Shown here piece by piece: positions 47,812-56,247 of a DNA stretch of 64,000 bases. The position numbers were made by a program, and so were the translations under genes. The notes beneath the pieces are model-generated. The model made no database searches and was not told the origin of the DNA. It saw only the letters and a list, made by a program, of their open reading frames with translations. Position 1 is the stretch's first letter; each line of letters opens with the position of its first letter. Source of the DNA: Gammaproteobacteria bacterium. Its GTDB lineage: Bacteria > Pseudomonadota > Gammaproteobacteria > JAUZRS01. The DNA lies in the NCBI GenBank assembly GCA_030949385.1, contig JAUZSP010000006.1, positions 376,121 to 440,120 of the forward strand, given 5' to 3'.

Positions 47812-48465
47812 ATGCAAAAATTTAATGCCTTTAACGGTCTGGTTGCGCCGTTGGATCGTCCCAATGTGGACACCGATGCCATCATTCCAAAGCAGTATCT
47901 GAAGTCGATTAAACGCAGCGGTTTTGGACCGAATCTGTTTGATGATTGGCGTTACCTTGATCCTGGTGAGCCAGGACAAGACTCAAGCCAGCGCCGTTTG
48001 AACCCCGATTTTATTCTTAACGAGCCGCGTTACGCCGGTGCGCAAGTGCTGTTGGGGCGGGAAAATTTCGGCTGCGGTTCTTCTCGTGAACACGCCGTTT
48101 GGGCGCTGGACGATTACGGTTTTCGGGTGGTGATTGCGCCCAGTTTTGCTGACATCTTTTTTAATAACAGCTTTAAAAGCGGTTTGTTGCCGATTGTTTT
48201 GGATGCTCAAATCGTTGAGCGGCTGTTTGTCGAGGCCAGCGCTGCTGAAGGGTATGCTTTGAGCGTTGATCTGCAAGCGCAAACCTTGAGCACGCCGAGC
48301 GGTGAGTCGATTGCCTTTGAAGTGGACGAGTTTCGTAAATATTGCCTGTTAAACGGCTTGGATGACATCGGTTTGACTTTGAAACACGCGGATCAGGTTC
48401 GCGCCTATGAACAACAACGTAGAAAAAGCGCACCTTGGCTGTTTGCGCAGGAGAGCGAAGCATGA
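47812..48465 (+). CDS. leuD: 3-isopropylmalate dehydratase small subunit
   Basis: A 217-residue swivel subunit partnering Leu[51 protein letters not shown] and [17 protein letters not shown] are the family motifs. It starts right after leuC and overlaps leuB by ATGA. Confidence 0.97.
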   Translation: MQKFNAFNGLVAPLDRPNVDTDAIIPKQYLKSIKRSGFGPNLFDDWRYLDPGEPGQDSSQRRLNPDFILNEPRYAGAQVLLGRENFGCGSSREHAVWALDDYGFRVVIAPSFADIFFNNSFKSGLLPIVLDAQIVERLFVEASAAEGYALSVDLQAQTLSTPSGESIAFEVDEFRKYCLLNGLDDIGLTLKHADQVRAYEQQRRKSAPWLFAQESEA

Positions 48466-49547
48466 GTAAAAAAATTGCGATTTTGCCAGGTGATGGCATC
48501 GGCCCTGAGATTGTGGCGGAAGCGGTTAAAGTACTGCGCTGCTTGCAGAGCGAATTCGGTTTTGAGGTCGAGTTGAACGAAGCCCCTGTGGGCGGTGCTG
48601 GTTACGATGCGGCAGGTGATCCGCTGCCAGAAGCAACCTTGCAGCTCTGCCGTGACAGCGATGCGGTGCTGTTGGGCGCGGTGGGTGGACCGCAGTACGA
48701 GCAGTTGCCCCGTGAAAAACGCCCAGAAAAGGGTCTGTTGGGTTTGCGCTCTAATTTAGAACTGTTCTCTAACTTGCGCCCTGCGATTTTGTATCCGCAG
48801 TTGGCGGATGCTTCTACTCTGAAACCGGAAGTGGTATCAGGATTGGATATGATGATCGTGCGTGAGTTGACGGGGGGGATCTATTTTGGTCAGCCCCGTG
48901 GCATTCGTACCTTGGAAAACGGTGAGCAGCAGGGTTACAACACCTTGGTTTATGCTGAGCACGAGATTGAAAGGATCGCACACAGCGCCTTTAAAATCGC
49001 TATGAAACGCGACAAGCGGGTCTGTTCTGTGGATAAGGCGAATGTGTTGGAGGTCTCAGAACTGTGGCGCGACGTGATGGAGCGGGTCGCAAAGGAGTAC
49101 CCTGAGGTGGCGTTGTCGCACATGTACGTCGATAACGCCTCTATGCAGCTGGTGAAAGAGCCGAAGCAGTTTGATGTGATGGTGACGAAAAACATGTTTG
49201 GTGACATTCTCTCCGATACGGCGGCGATGTTAACCGGCTCCATCGGCATGTTGCCTTCGGCATCTTTGAACTCGGACGGTTTTGGTATGTACGAGCCGAT
49301 TCACGGTTCTGCACCGGACATTGCCGGTCAAGGGGTGGCCAATCCCCTGGCGACGATTTTATCCGTGGCGATGATGTTACGTTACACCTTGAATGAGGTG
49401 GCATTGGCGGATCGCATTGAGGCGGCAGTGGGGGACGTGTTGGATCAAGGTCTGCGTACTTTGGACATCGCCGCTGAGGGGTGTCAGCAAGTGGGTACGG
49501 TTGAAATGGGCGATGCGGTGGTTGCCGCCTTGTGTGCTAAAGCATAA
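48462..49547 (+). CDS. leuB: 3-isopropylmalate dehydrogenase
   Basis: A 361-residue NAD-dependent decarboxylating dehydrogenase, the third dedicated leucine step. ATG 48462 overlaps the leuD stop (ATGA) and gives the canonical start [19 protein letters not shown]. Also present are [39 protein letters not shown], and the active-site region [28 protein letters not shown]. Confidence 0.98.
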   Translation: MSKKIAILPGDGIGPEIVAEAVKVLRCLQSEFGFEVELNEAPVGGAGYDAAGDPLPEATLQLCRDSDAVLLGAVGGPQYEQLPREKRPEKGLLGLRSNLELFSNLRPAILYPQLADASTLKPEVVSGLDMMIVRELTGGIYFGQPRGIRTLENGEQQGYNTLVYAEHEIERIAHSAFKIAMKRDKRVCSVDKANVLEVSELWRDVMERVAKEYPEVALSHMYVDNASMQLVKEPKQFDVMVTKNMFGDILSDTAAMLTGSIGMLPSASLNSDGFGMYEPIHGSAPDIAGQGVANPLATILSVAMMLRYTLNEVALADRIEAAVGDVLDQGLRTLDIAAEGCQQVGTVEMGDAVVAALCAKA

Positions 49548-49579
49548 CAAAATAATTAATAGGATTAATAGATTAGATC

Positions 49580-50602
49580 ATGAGCAGAACCTTTGATGTT
49601 GCGGTTGTGGGTGCCACCGGTGCGGTGGGTGAGACCATGTTGTCCATTTTGGCGGAGCGTAATTTTCCCATCGGTAAAATTTACGCGCTGGCCAGCAGTC
49701 GCTCGGTGGGCAAACGGGTGGAGTTTGGCGATAAGCTGTTAAAGATCGAAGAGCTGGACGGTTTTGATTTTTCCAAGGTGCAAATAGGCCTCTTCTCTGC
49801 GGGTGGTTCCATCTCCAAAATTTACGCTCCCAAAGCGGCTGCCGCTGGCTGTGTGGTGATCGACAATACGTCGGAGTTTCGTTACGACGATGACATTCCG
49901 CTGGTGGTGCCGGAGGTCAATCCTCATGCCATTGCCAACTACACCACGCGCGGCATTATTGCCAACCCGAACTGCTCGACAATTCAGATGTTGGTGGCGC
50001 TGAAACCATTGTATGATTCTGTTGGGATTGAACGCATTAATGTGGCGACCTATCAAGCGGTCTCCGGTACAGGCAAAGAGGCAATTGAAGAGCTGGCGGG
50101 ACAGACGTACGCTTTGTTGAGTGCCAAACCAGTGGAAGTCTCGGTTTATCCGAAACAGATTGCCTTCAATGTTTTACCGCAAATTGATGTGTTTCAAGAC
50201 AACGGTTACACCAAAGAAGAGATGAAGATGGTCTGGGAGACGCAGAAAATCTTTGAGGATGAGAGCATCTTGGTTAATCCAACCGCTGTTAGAGTGCCGG
50301 TTTTTTCTGGTCATTCGGAAGCAATTCACATTGAGACCCGTGACAAAATCAGTGCCAAAGCGGCGCGTGAGTTGCTGGAGAAGGCAGACGGTGTGGTGGT
50401 AATGGATCAGCGTGAAGATGGGGGTTACCCTACTTCTGGCACAGAGGGTGCGGGTACAGATCCGGTTTATGTGGGTCGTATTCGCGAAGATATATCTCAC
50501 CCGAGGGGTTTAAATCTCTGGGTGGTAGCAGATAATGTACGGAAGGGCGCGGCTCTGAACAGCGTGCAAATTGCAGAAATTTTGATTAACGAGTACTTAT
50601 AA
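49580..50602 (+). CDS. asd: Aspartate-semialdehyde dehydrogenase
   Basis: A 340-residue NADPH enzyme that reduces aspartyl phosphate to the semialdehyde, feeding lysine/diaminopimelate, threonine and methionine synthesis. VAVVGATGAVGETML is the nucleotide-binding start; ANPNCSTIQMLVALKPLYD holds the catalytic Cys; VPVFSGHSEAIHIET contains the catalytic His. It follows leuB by 32 bases and precedes fimV, a conserved order. Confidence 0.97.
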   Translation: MSRTFDVAVVGATGAVGETMLSILAERNFPIGKIYALASSRSVGKRVEFGDKLLKIEELDGFDFSKVQIGLFSAGGSISKIYAPKAAAAGCVVIDNTSEFRYDDDIPLVVPEVNPHAIANYTTRGIIANPNCSTIQMLVALKPLYDSVGIERINVATYQAVSGTGKEAIEELAGQTYALLSAKPVEVSVYPKQIAFNVLPQIDVFQDNGYTKEEMKMVWETQKIFEDESILVNPTAVRVPVFSGHSEAIHIETRDKISAKAARELLEKADGVVVMDQREDGGYPTSGTEGAGTDPVYVGRIREDISHPRGLNLWVVADNVRKGAALNSVQIAEILINEYL

Positions 50603-50658
50603 CCTATAGTTAGAGCCACTTAAGTGGTTAAGTTAAAGTATATTCTATGGAAATGCTC

Positions 50659-50700
50659 CCAGTAGCATGACAAAAAAACCGCTAGGTTTGCCGCTACTGG
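50659..50700 (+). promoter_or_regulatory. Nested stem-loop in the fimV leader
   Basis: CCAGTAGC (50659-50666) pairs with GCTACTGG (50693-50700), and inside it AACC-GCTA-GGTT forms a second hairpin. The outer stem ends beside the AAGGAG at 50700-50705, so folding could affect access to the fimV ribosome site. A separate palindrome, CCACTTAAGTGG, lies in the same gap near 50620. Confidence 0.45.
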
Positions 50701-50721
50701 AAGGAGATAACTTGAGAGAGC

Positions 50722-53700
50722 GTGAAGATCGTGCGTAAACTAGCCTTAGCATCTGCCTTGTATTTGTTGTTGTCCTCTGGAACCCTTCAGGCCTTAGGGC
50801 TTGGGGAAATCGAGGTGAAATCGTCTCTAAATCAACGTCTGGATGCTCAAATTGAGCTGCTCTCTGTGCGCGGAGCAGAAACCGAAGAGATGATTGTGAC
50901 CTTGGCCTCGGAAGATGCTTTTTCAAAGGCGGGTCTGGAGCGACCTCTCTTATTAACTCAATTGCGTTTCTCGGTACAGAATGATCTTCGCGGTAAACCC
51001 TATATTCAAGTCAGTAGCCAGAAGGCGGTGGTGGAGCCGTTTCTCAATTTTTTAATTGAGATTGATTGGCCTCGTGGCCGTTTGGTGCGTGAATACACCC
51101 TGTTATTAGACCCTCCTGTCTTTATGACTCAACCGCGTTCGCAAATGGGTGTGGTGTCAGCTCGGGTTGAGCCTGACTCCATGGCTCGACCTGCGCCAGC
51201 GATTCCTGCTCCGATTCGTCGTCCACAAGCCGCTTCTCCTGTTGTTGAGCGTGAATCCAATCAAGCTCAGGATCCTCGTCGTGGCACTCTGTTTGACCGC
51301 CGTAAGTCTCTGGCGGATCGTATGGAGCGTCAGCGTCGCGCTCGTGCGGCGGCTGCCGGTGAACGTTCTGTTGATAATGCGGCCACAGAACGTCGCAGTG
51401 TGCCGAGTACAATGGCCTCTGTGCCTCTGGCCAAAGAGTCTCGCAGCAGAGTGAATCCAGTTGAGTCTGAGACCGCTTCTGACTATGGTCCGGTGCGACG
51501 CCATGAAACGTTGTGGAAGATCGCCAGTGGTTCGCGTTCGTCAAATGTGTCAGTGCAACAGATGATGTTGGCCATTTTGCGCTACAACCCTCACGCCTTT
51601 ATTGATGACAATATTAATTTTCTTAGAAGGGGGGTGGTCTTACGCATTCCCGATGCCGATGAGGCGCGTTCATTGACGGCAGGTGAAGCGATTGCCCAAG
51701 TTGGCGAACACAACACACTCTGGCGTGCTTTGGCAAGCCAAGGTAGAACAAAAGTCGCGACGGTTCGTAAACCAGCTAAAAAAATTCCAACTCCAATTAA
51801 AGTTGCTCCCAAAGACGTTGTTAAGGAACCTGCGGTTGTTGCTGAAAAATCGTTGTTCAAAGATCGCCTCTCGATTCAAGCGCCAGATAAAAACACGGCG
51901 GTAGAAAAATCCGATGACCGTACTCAGATTGCGGATAAGGAGCAGGCTCAAAAGTCCGGTGTGAGCACAACGGTTCGTTTTGCCAAGGAAGAGCTGACCT
52001 CGGAAAAATTGCGTAATCGTGAATTGCGTTCGCAGGTAGCTGAGTTGGAAAAAACCGCCAGCAAAATGGATCAGTTGGTCAGTGTGCAAGAGTCTGAATT
52101 GGCGGAGTTTCAGGCGCGTTTGAAACGCCTGCGCGAAGAGCGTGAGGCGGCTGAAGCGGCAAAAGAAAATGTTATTGAGCCGGTCGTGGTTGCTGAAGTA
52201 ACCCCCGAGCCGGTGGTAATCGAACGTCAGGAAACGCCGGTTACAGAACAGGTTGAGGAAGATTTGCTTCCCAGCGAGCCATCGGTGCCAATGGGTAATG
52301 AGGAGCCCATTGTGGTTAAAGAAGAGCCTCTGCCTGAGTTAACCGCCGAGGAGCTGCAAGCCTCGAAAACATTGCCTAATTTACTGAATGCAGAACCTGA
52401 AGACGGTGTGTTTGATGGATTGTTGAAACGGCCACAACTGTTGATGTGGATTGGTGGAGGTGCGCTGCTTCTATTGCTGGCAGTCTGGATGGTACGTCGT
52501 AAAAAAATGGCAGAAGAGTCTGATGTTGATGCGGCTGATTTGAATCAATCGCAGCCGGTGTCGGATGCCGATGATGCGAACGCTGATGGTGAGATAGGCG
52601 CTGAGGATGAAGAGCCGAATTTTGATGAGGGTCATGGAGAGACCCAAGTTCTTGATCAAGATCAGATGGAAGACGTCACTCGTGAAGCTCGCGAAGCCCG
52701 AGTGCAAAATGAGCAAGAGGATTCCAGTGACTCTTTGGAGGCATTGGAGGACGAACTGCCCAAAGATGACACCATTGCCGAGGCTGATGTTTATTTGGCC
52801 TATGGATTGTATCCGCAGGCCGAGGATCTGCTCAAGGCGGCTCTGAGAGACAAACCTGATCGTCAGGAGTACCAAGAGAAGCTGTTAGAGACTTATTTTG
52901 CTTCGAAAAACATTCCTGCCTTTGAAGAGAGTGCGGCCTCCTTCAAAGAATCCTTGGGTGATGACAACAACTCTCTTTGGGAGCGAGTGGTGGTGATGGG
53001 CAAAGAGCTTTGCCCACGTAATGAATTGTTTGCCGGTGAAATCAGCACTGATGTTCAAGCGGCCGATTTAGCGCCGGTAAAACCTGAGAATGCGGATTTT
53101 GAGCTGGATGAAACGGACATTGCTGATGTCAGTGGTCTTGATTTCCGTCTTGAAGAGAGTTTGGCTGGAGAAGAGCTTAATCTAGATATCCCCGCAGATG
53201 ATCTGAATGGATTGGATGATGATTTGGGTGATGCTTCGCTGAACGATGATTCATTATTGGAAGGCTTGGATGATACTCAGCTGAACGACGATGTTTTATT
53301 AGCGAGCATGGATAAAGATCCATTGAGTTTAGAAGAAGATGCGTTATTGGACGCTTCCATTGGCGACGGTTTAGAGCTGGATATGTCGGCTCTGGAACTG
53401 GACGATATGGGGCTTACTTCTGATGATTTACCCATGATTCCAGAGTTGGAAGAAAAAAATGTCGAATCGGAGTCTTCAGGGTTGCCAGTCAATGCAACGG
53501 GTATTATCGATCCTGATGATACGGATTTGCAAAAATTATTGAGCACCAATATGGATGAGACCGACCTCTCTCTCTCCACTAACATGCTTGACTCTTCTGG
53601 TTTTAACGATGAGTTGAGCCGTGAAGAGGACGAGTTATTGGATGGTTTGGATACTCAGGGCTTGGAAGGTCTGGATTTGGATTCTCTCGGGGGCAGCTTG

Positions 53701-54177
53701 GATGGTCTGGAGCCGTTGCCTGATTTGGATGAGTCCCAAGTTCTGCCTTCCTTGGAGGAGTCCCATGATGATTTGCCTTCACTGGATGAGTTGGAGGCAA
53801 GTTTGGGTGATGGGGATGAGACCTTGGTTGAAGGTCCTGAAGAGCTGGACGATGCGTTTATGGATGACAGCTTGCTGCTAGAGAGTATGGATGACAGCCT
53901 GCATCTGGACAGTGTGGCGGATTCGTTACGCATTGATGGCATGGATCAAACGATGGATGGTGCTTCGGGTTTTGATGCTGAGTTGGACGATGTATCAGAC
54001 ATCATTGATGATGTTGATGAAGTGGAGACGATGTTGGATATGGCGCAAGCCTATCTTGATATGGGTGATGCCGAGAGTGCGCAACACAGCTTAAAGGATG
54101 TCTTAGCATCTGAAAAGGTCACGGAACATCAAAAAAGTGTGGCTCAGGGGCTGTTGAAAAAGTTGTCGTCATCTTAA
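50722..54177 (+). CDS. fimV: FimV/HubP-type polar hub protein
   Basis: An 1151-residue protein starting at GTG 50722. The signal peptide KLALASALYLLLSSGTLQALGLG is followed by the FimV N-terminal domain (GEIEVKSSLNQRLDAQIELLS). A LysM-like segment follows (YGPVRRHETLWKIASG...VSVQQMMLAILRYNP, about residues 254-310). A coiled coil lies around 420-480 and one membrane helix at about 573-590 (LLMWIGGGALLLLLAVWMV). The cytoplasmic part is very acidic, with repeats such as DDSLLLESMDDSL, a TPR-like LAYGLYPQAEDLLKAALRDK, and the FimV C-terminal motif ETMLDMAQAYLDMGDAESA. It organises cell-pole proteins and type IV pilus function. Usual place between asd and truA. Confidence 0.95.
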   Translation: MKIVRKLALASALYLLLSSGTLQALGLGEIEVKSSLNQRLDAQIELLSVRGAETEEMIVTLASEDAFSKAGLERPLLLTQLRFSVQNDLRGKPYIQVSSQKAVVEPFLNFLIEIDWPRGRLVREYTLLLDPPVFMTQPRSQMGVVSARVEPDSMARPAPAIPAPIRRPQAASPVVERESNQAQDPRRGTLFDRRKSLADRMERQRRARAAAAGERSVDNAATERRSVPSTMASVPLAKESRSRVNPVESETASDYGPVRRHETLWKIASGSRSSNVSVQQMMLAILRYNPHAFIDDNINFLRRGVVLRIPDADEARSLTAGEAIAQVGEHNTLWRALASQGRTKVATVRKPAKKIPTPIKVAPKDVVKEPAVVAEKSLFKDRLSIQAPDKNTAVEKSDDRTQIADKEQAQKSGVSTTVRFAKEELTSEKLRNRELRSQVAELEKTASKMDQLVSVQESELAEFQARLKRLREEREAAEAAKENVIEPVVVAEVTPEPVVIERQETPVTEQVEEDLLPSEPSVPMGNEEPIVVKEEPLPELTAEELQASKTLPNLLNAEPEDGVFDGLLKRPQLLMWIGGGALLLLLAVWMVRRKKMAEESDVDAADLNQSQPVSDADDANADGEIGAEDEEPNFDEGHGETQVLDQDQMEDVTREAREARVQNEQEDSSDSLEALEDELPKDDTIAEADVYLAYGLYPQAEDLLKAALRDKPDRQEYQEKLLETYFASKNIPAFEESAASFKESLGDDNNSLWERVVVMGKELCPRNELFAGEISTDVQAADLAPVKPENADFELDETDIADVSGLDFRLEESLAGEELNLDIPADDLNGLDDDLGDASLNDDSLLEGLDDTQLNDDVLLASMDKDPLSLEEDALLDASIGDGLELDMSALELDDMGLTSDDLPMIPELEEKNVESESSGLPVNATGIIDPDDTDLQKLLSTNMDETDLSLSTNMLDSSGFNDELSREEDELLDGLDTQGLEGLDLDSLGGSLDGLEPLPDLDESQVLPSLEESHDDLPSLDELEASLGDGDETLVEGPEELDDAFMDDSLLLESMDDSLHLDSVADSLRIDGMDQTMDGASGFDAELDDVSDIIDDVDEVETMLDMAQAYLDMGDAESAQHSLKDVLASEKVTEHQKSVAQGLLKKLSSS

Positions 54178-54184
54178 CGATGTG

Positions 54185-54874
54185 ATGATTAATCTGTCAT
54201 TGCATCCGGGCATTAAGCTGTCTGCTTATCTGCTGTTTGCCATTAATTTGGTCTTGGGGGCATCCTTGCCCTTATTGCTGTTCTCATCTCTTTTGCTGCT
54301 GATGTTGGTGCATTTTGCGGCGATTTCGTGGCGTTTGCTGCTGCGTTCTTTGCTGCGTTTGCGCTGGTTGTTTCTCTCCATTTTGGTGCTGTACAGCTGG
54401 ATGCAACCCAGTGGTTTGATGCATGACTCATGGGCTTGGTTGGCAGGCGTTTTGGCCGGTTTGCAATACTGTCTGATCTTGGCTCTGTTGGCGGTCAGTG
54501 TGGTGATTCTGCTGGAAACCACGCCACTGCCGCAGTTGGTTGAAGCCATTTATTGGTTGGTTATGCCGCTCTCTCTGCTGGGTTTGAAACGAGATACGTT
54601 GGCGCTGCGTTTGGCGCTGGTCATTGAGACTTTGGCGGACATGCGTCAGCGCTGGCAGTTGGAGTTGAAACCCGATCTGGCGGGGCTCTCTTTGATGGAT
54701 AAAATAGCCGCTTATTTTGTGCATGCCTTTCGTTTGGCGTTACAGCAAGCCGATGTTTCTCCTATGCGACAGATTGAACTTTCTGGGAAAAGTAACCCGC
54801 CCTGGTGGCAGTGGCTTTTGCTGGTGTTATTGCTGTTGTTATTGCGTTGGGTCGCTGCTTTTTCTTTTGTGTAG
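54185..54874 (+). CDS. EcfT/CbiQ-like transmembrane protein, no ATPase partner nearby
   Basis: About 229 residues from ATG 54185 (MINLSLHPGIKLSAYLLFA). There are five or more membrane segments and the middle LLETTPLPQLVEAIYWLVMPLSLLGL resembles the coupling region of ECF transporter T subunits. EcfT proteins connect an ATPase pair to a vitamin or metal-binding S subunit, but no EcfA or S gene is within the window. It starts 7 bases after fimV and precedes truA. Family assignment rests on general form. Confidence 0.7.
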   Translation: MINLSLHPGIKLSAYLLFAINLVLGASLPLLLFSSLLLLMLVHFAAISWRLLLRSLLRLRWLFLSILVLYSWMQPSGLMHDSWAWLAGVLAGLQYCLILALLAVSVVILLETTPLPQLVEAIYWLVMPLSLLGLKRDTLALRLALVIETLADMRQRWQLELKPDLAGLSLMDKIAAYFVHAFRLALQQADVSPMRQIELSGKSNPPWWQWLLLVLLLLLLRWVAAFSFV

Positions 54875-54923
54875 GGTTTTTCTTCTTTCTCTGTTTTCAA
54901 ATATCTAGGTTTAAAGAGTTGTA

Positions 54924-55709
54924 ATGAAAATTGCCATGGGTGTTGAATACGATGGCAGTCATTTTTGTGGCTGGCAAAGTCAGGTCAAGCAGGTTGGTCT
55001 GCGTACGGTGCAGGGTGCAGTGGAGCAGGCGCTGGCCAAGGTGGCTGTTGAACCAGTGAAGGTGATTTGTGCGGGTCGAACGGATACCGGCGTGCATGCA
55101 TTATCGCAAGTGATTCATTTTGAGACAGCGCTGGATCGTCCGTTAAAAGCGTGGTTAATGGGAGGTAATAGCCATTTGCCTGCGGATGTAAATTTTCTTT
55201 GGGCGCAGCCCGTGGCAGATGATTTTCATGCGCGTTTTAAGGCGACGGCCCGCAGTTATCGTTATGTTATTTTGAATCGTCCTATGCGTTCGGCACTGTT
55301 AAGAGATAAGGTGACTTGGGTTTATCGTCCATTAAATGCAGCATTAATGAATGAGGGTGCATGGCATCTGTTGGGTAAACATGATTTCACTTCATTTCGC
55401 TCTTGCTCTTGTCAGGCTTCTCACCCAAACCGTAGCATTCACAGTTTGATTGTCCATCGACAGGGGGATTATCTCTATATCGACATTACCGCCAATGCGT
55501 TTTTGCACAACATGGTGCGGATTATCAGCGGGGTGTTGTTGGCGGTGGGTAAGGGAGAGCGCCAACCGGAGTGGGTGGCGGATGTGTTAGCCGCGAAAGA
55601 TCGAACTGTGGCGGGTATGACGGCTCCTGGGCGTGGGCTTTATTTTGTCTCACCTCGTTATCCGAGTGAGTATCATTTGCCGACCAAGGTGCATCTGCCT
55701 CATTTTTGA
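54924..55709 (+). CDS. truA: tRNA pseudouridine(38-40) synthase
   Basis: A 261-residue enzyme that converts uridines 38-40 in the anticodon stem of many tRNAs to pseudouridine. KIAMGVEYDGSHFCGWQSQ is the usual start; the catalytic Asp is in CAGRTDTGVHALSQVIHFE; ITANAFLHNMVRIISGVLLAVGKG closes the family signature. Follows the EcfT-like gene by 49 bases. Confidence 0.97.
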   Translation: MKIAMGVEYDGSHFCGWQSQVKQVGLRTVQGAVEQALAKVAVEPVKVICAGRTDTGVHALSQVIHFETALDRPLKAWLMGGNSHLPADVNFLWAQPVADDFHARFKATARSYRYVILNRPMRSALLRDKVTWVYRPLNAALMNEGAWHLLGKHDFTSFRSCSCQASHPNRSIHSLIVHRQGDYLYIDITANAFLHNMVRIISGVLLAVGKGERQPEWVADVLAAKDRTVAGMTAPGRGLYFVSPRYPSEYHLPTKVHLPHF

Positions 55710-55836
55710 GCCAATTTTTAGCGTCAGTTATTTGTTAGAGGCCAAACGTAGACTTCACCTGTGCTTACGTCAGTGGGTTTACTACTAGGGATGTGGTGAC
55801 AGCGTAAGTCGTCAGGGATGGCAAGGAGGATCTATA

Positions 55837-55881
55837 ATGCCAAGGACGGCGCTCTATTTAATACAAGGAGATAATCAATGA
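55837..55881 (+). CDS. 14-residue leader mini-ORF overlapping the next ORF
   Basis: ATG 55837 is preceded by AAGGAGGA at 55823-55830. The peptide is MPRTALYLIQGDNQ and its TGA (55879-55881) overlaps the ATG of the following 53-residue ORF as ATGA. A strong ribosome site and this overlap suggest a coupling leader; being so short it may be chance. Confidence 0.35.
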   Translation: MPRTALYLIQGDNQ

Positions 55882-56039
55882 GCTTTGCAAAATGGATGAG
55901 CTTATTTGGTCTCTTATTAACACTTTCGACATGGCAATACGTCAACACTTTGATGGCGACAACGTACGTTGGAAGCAGTGCCGAAAAAGTGCTGCAAGCT
56001 AAAAACATAAATGCACTAAATAAAAATGAGCTTAAATAA
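55878..56039 (+). CDS. 53-residue secreted or membrane mini-protein, unknown
   Basis: Starts at ATG 55878 with AAGGAG 7 bases upstream. Sequence features are a hydrophobic N-terminal stretch (SFAKWMSLFGLLLTLSTW), then ATTYVGSSAEKVLQAKN and a polar Asn/Lys-rich end. It could be a signal-anchored small protein. I recognise no family. A strong ribosome site and coupling to a leader ORF support expression. Confidence 0.45.
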   Translation: MSFAKWMSLFGLLLTLSTWQYVNTLMATTYVGSSAEKVLQAKNINALNKNELK

Positions 56040-56247
56040 GTCAGTTTTATTTAACATCTTGCTTCTCTTCTTTACGATGCGGTTAAGATTAAATCATTGC
56101 TCCCGATAACAACTGTGATGCTGATCACACTTCCTATTTTTAGTGCTGCGTTTCTCCTCTCTACTCAGGTTTTTATCTGATGTTATCAAACAAAGTGTCT
56201 GCATTGATCCAAATTATCTCTGCCTGTTTATAATCAAGGAAAATACC

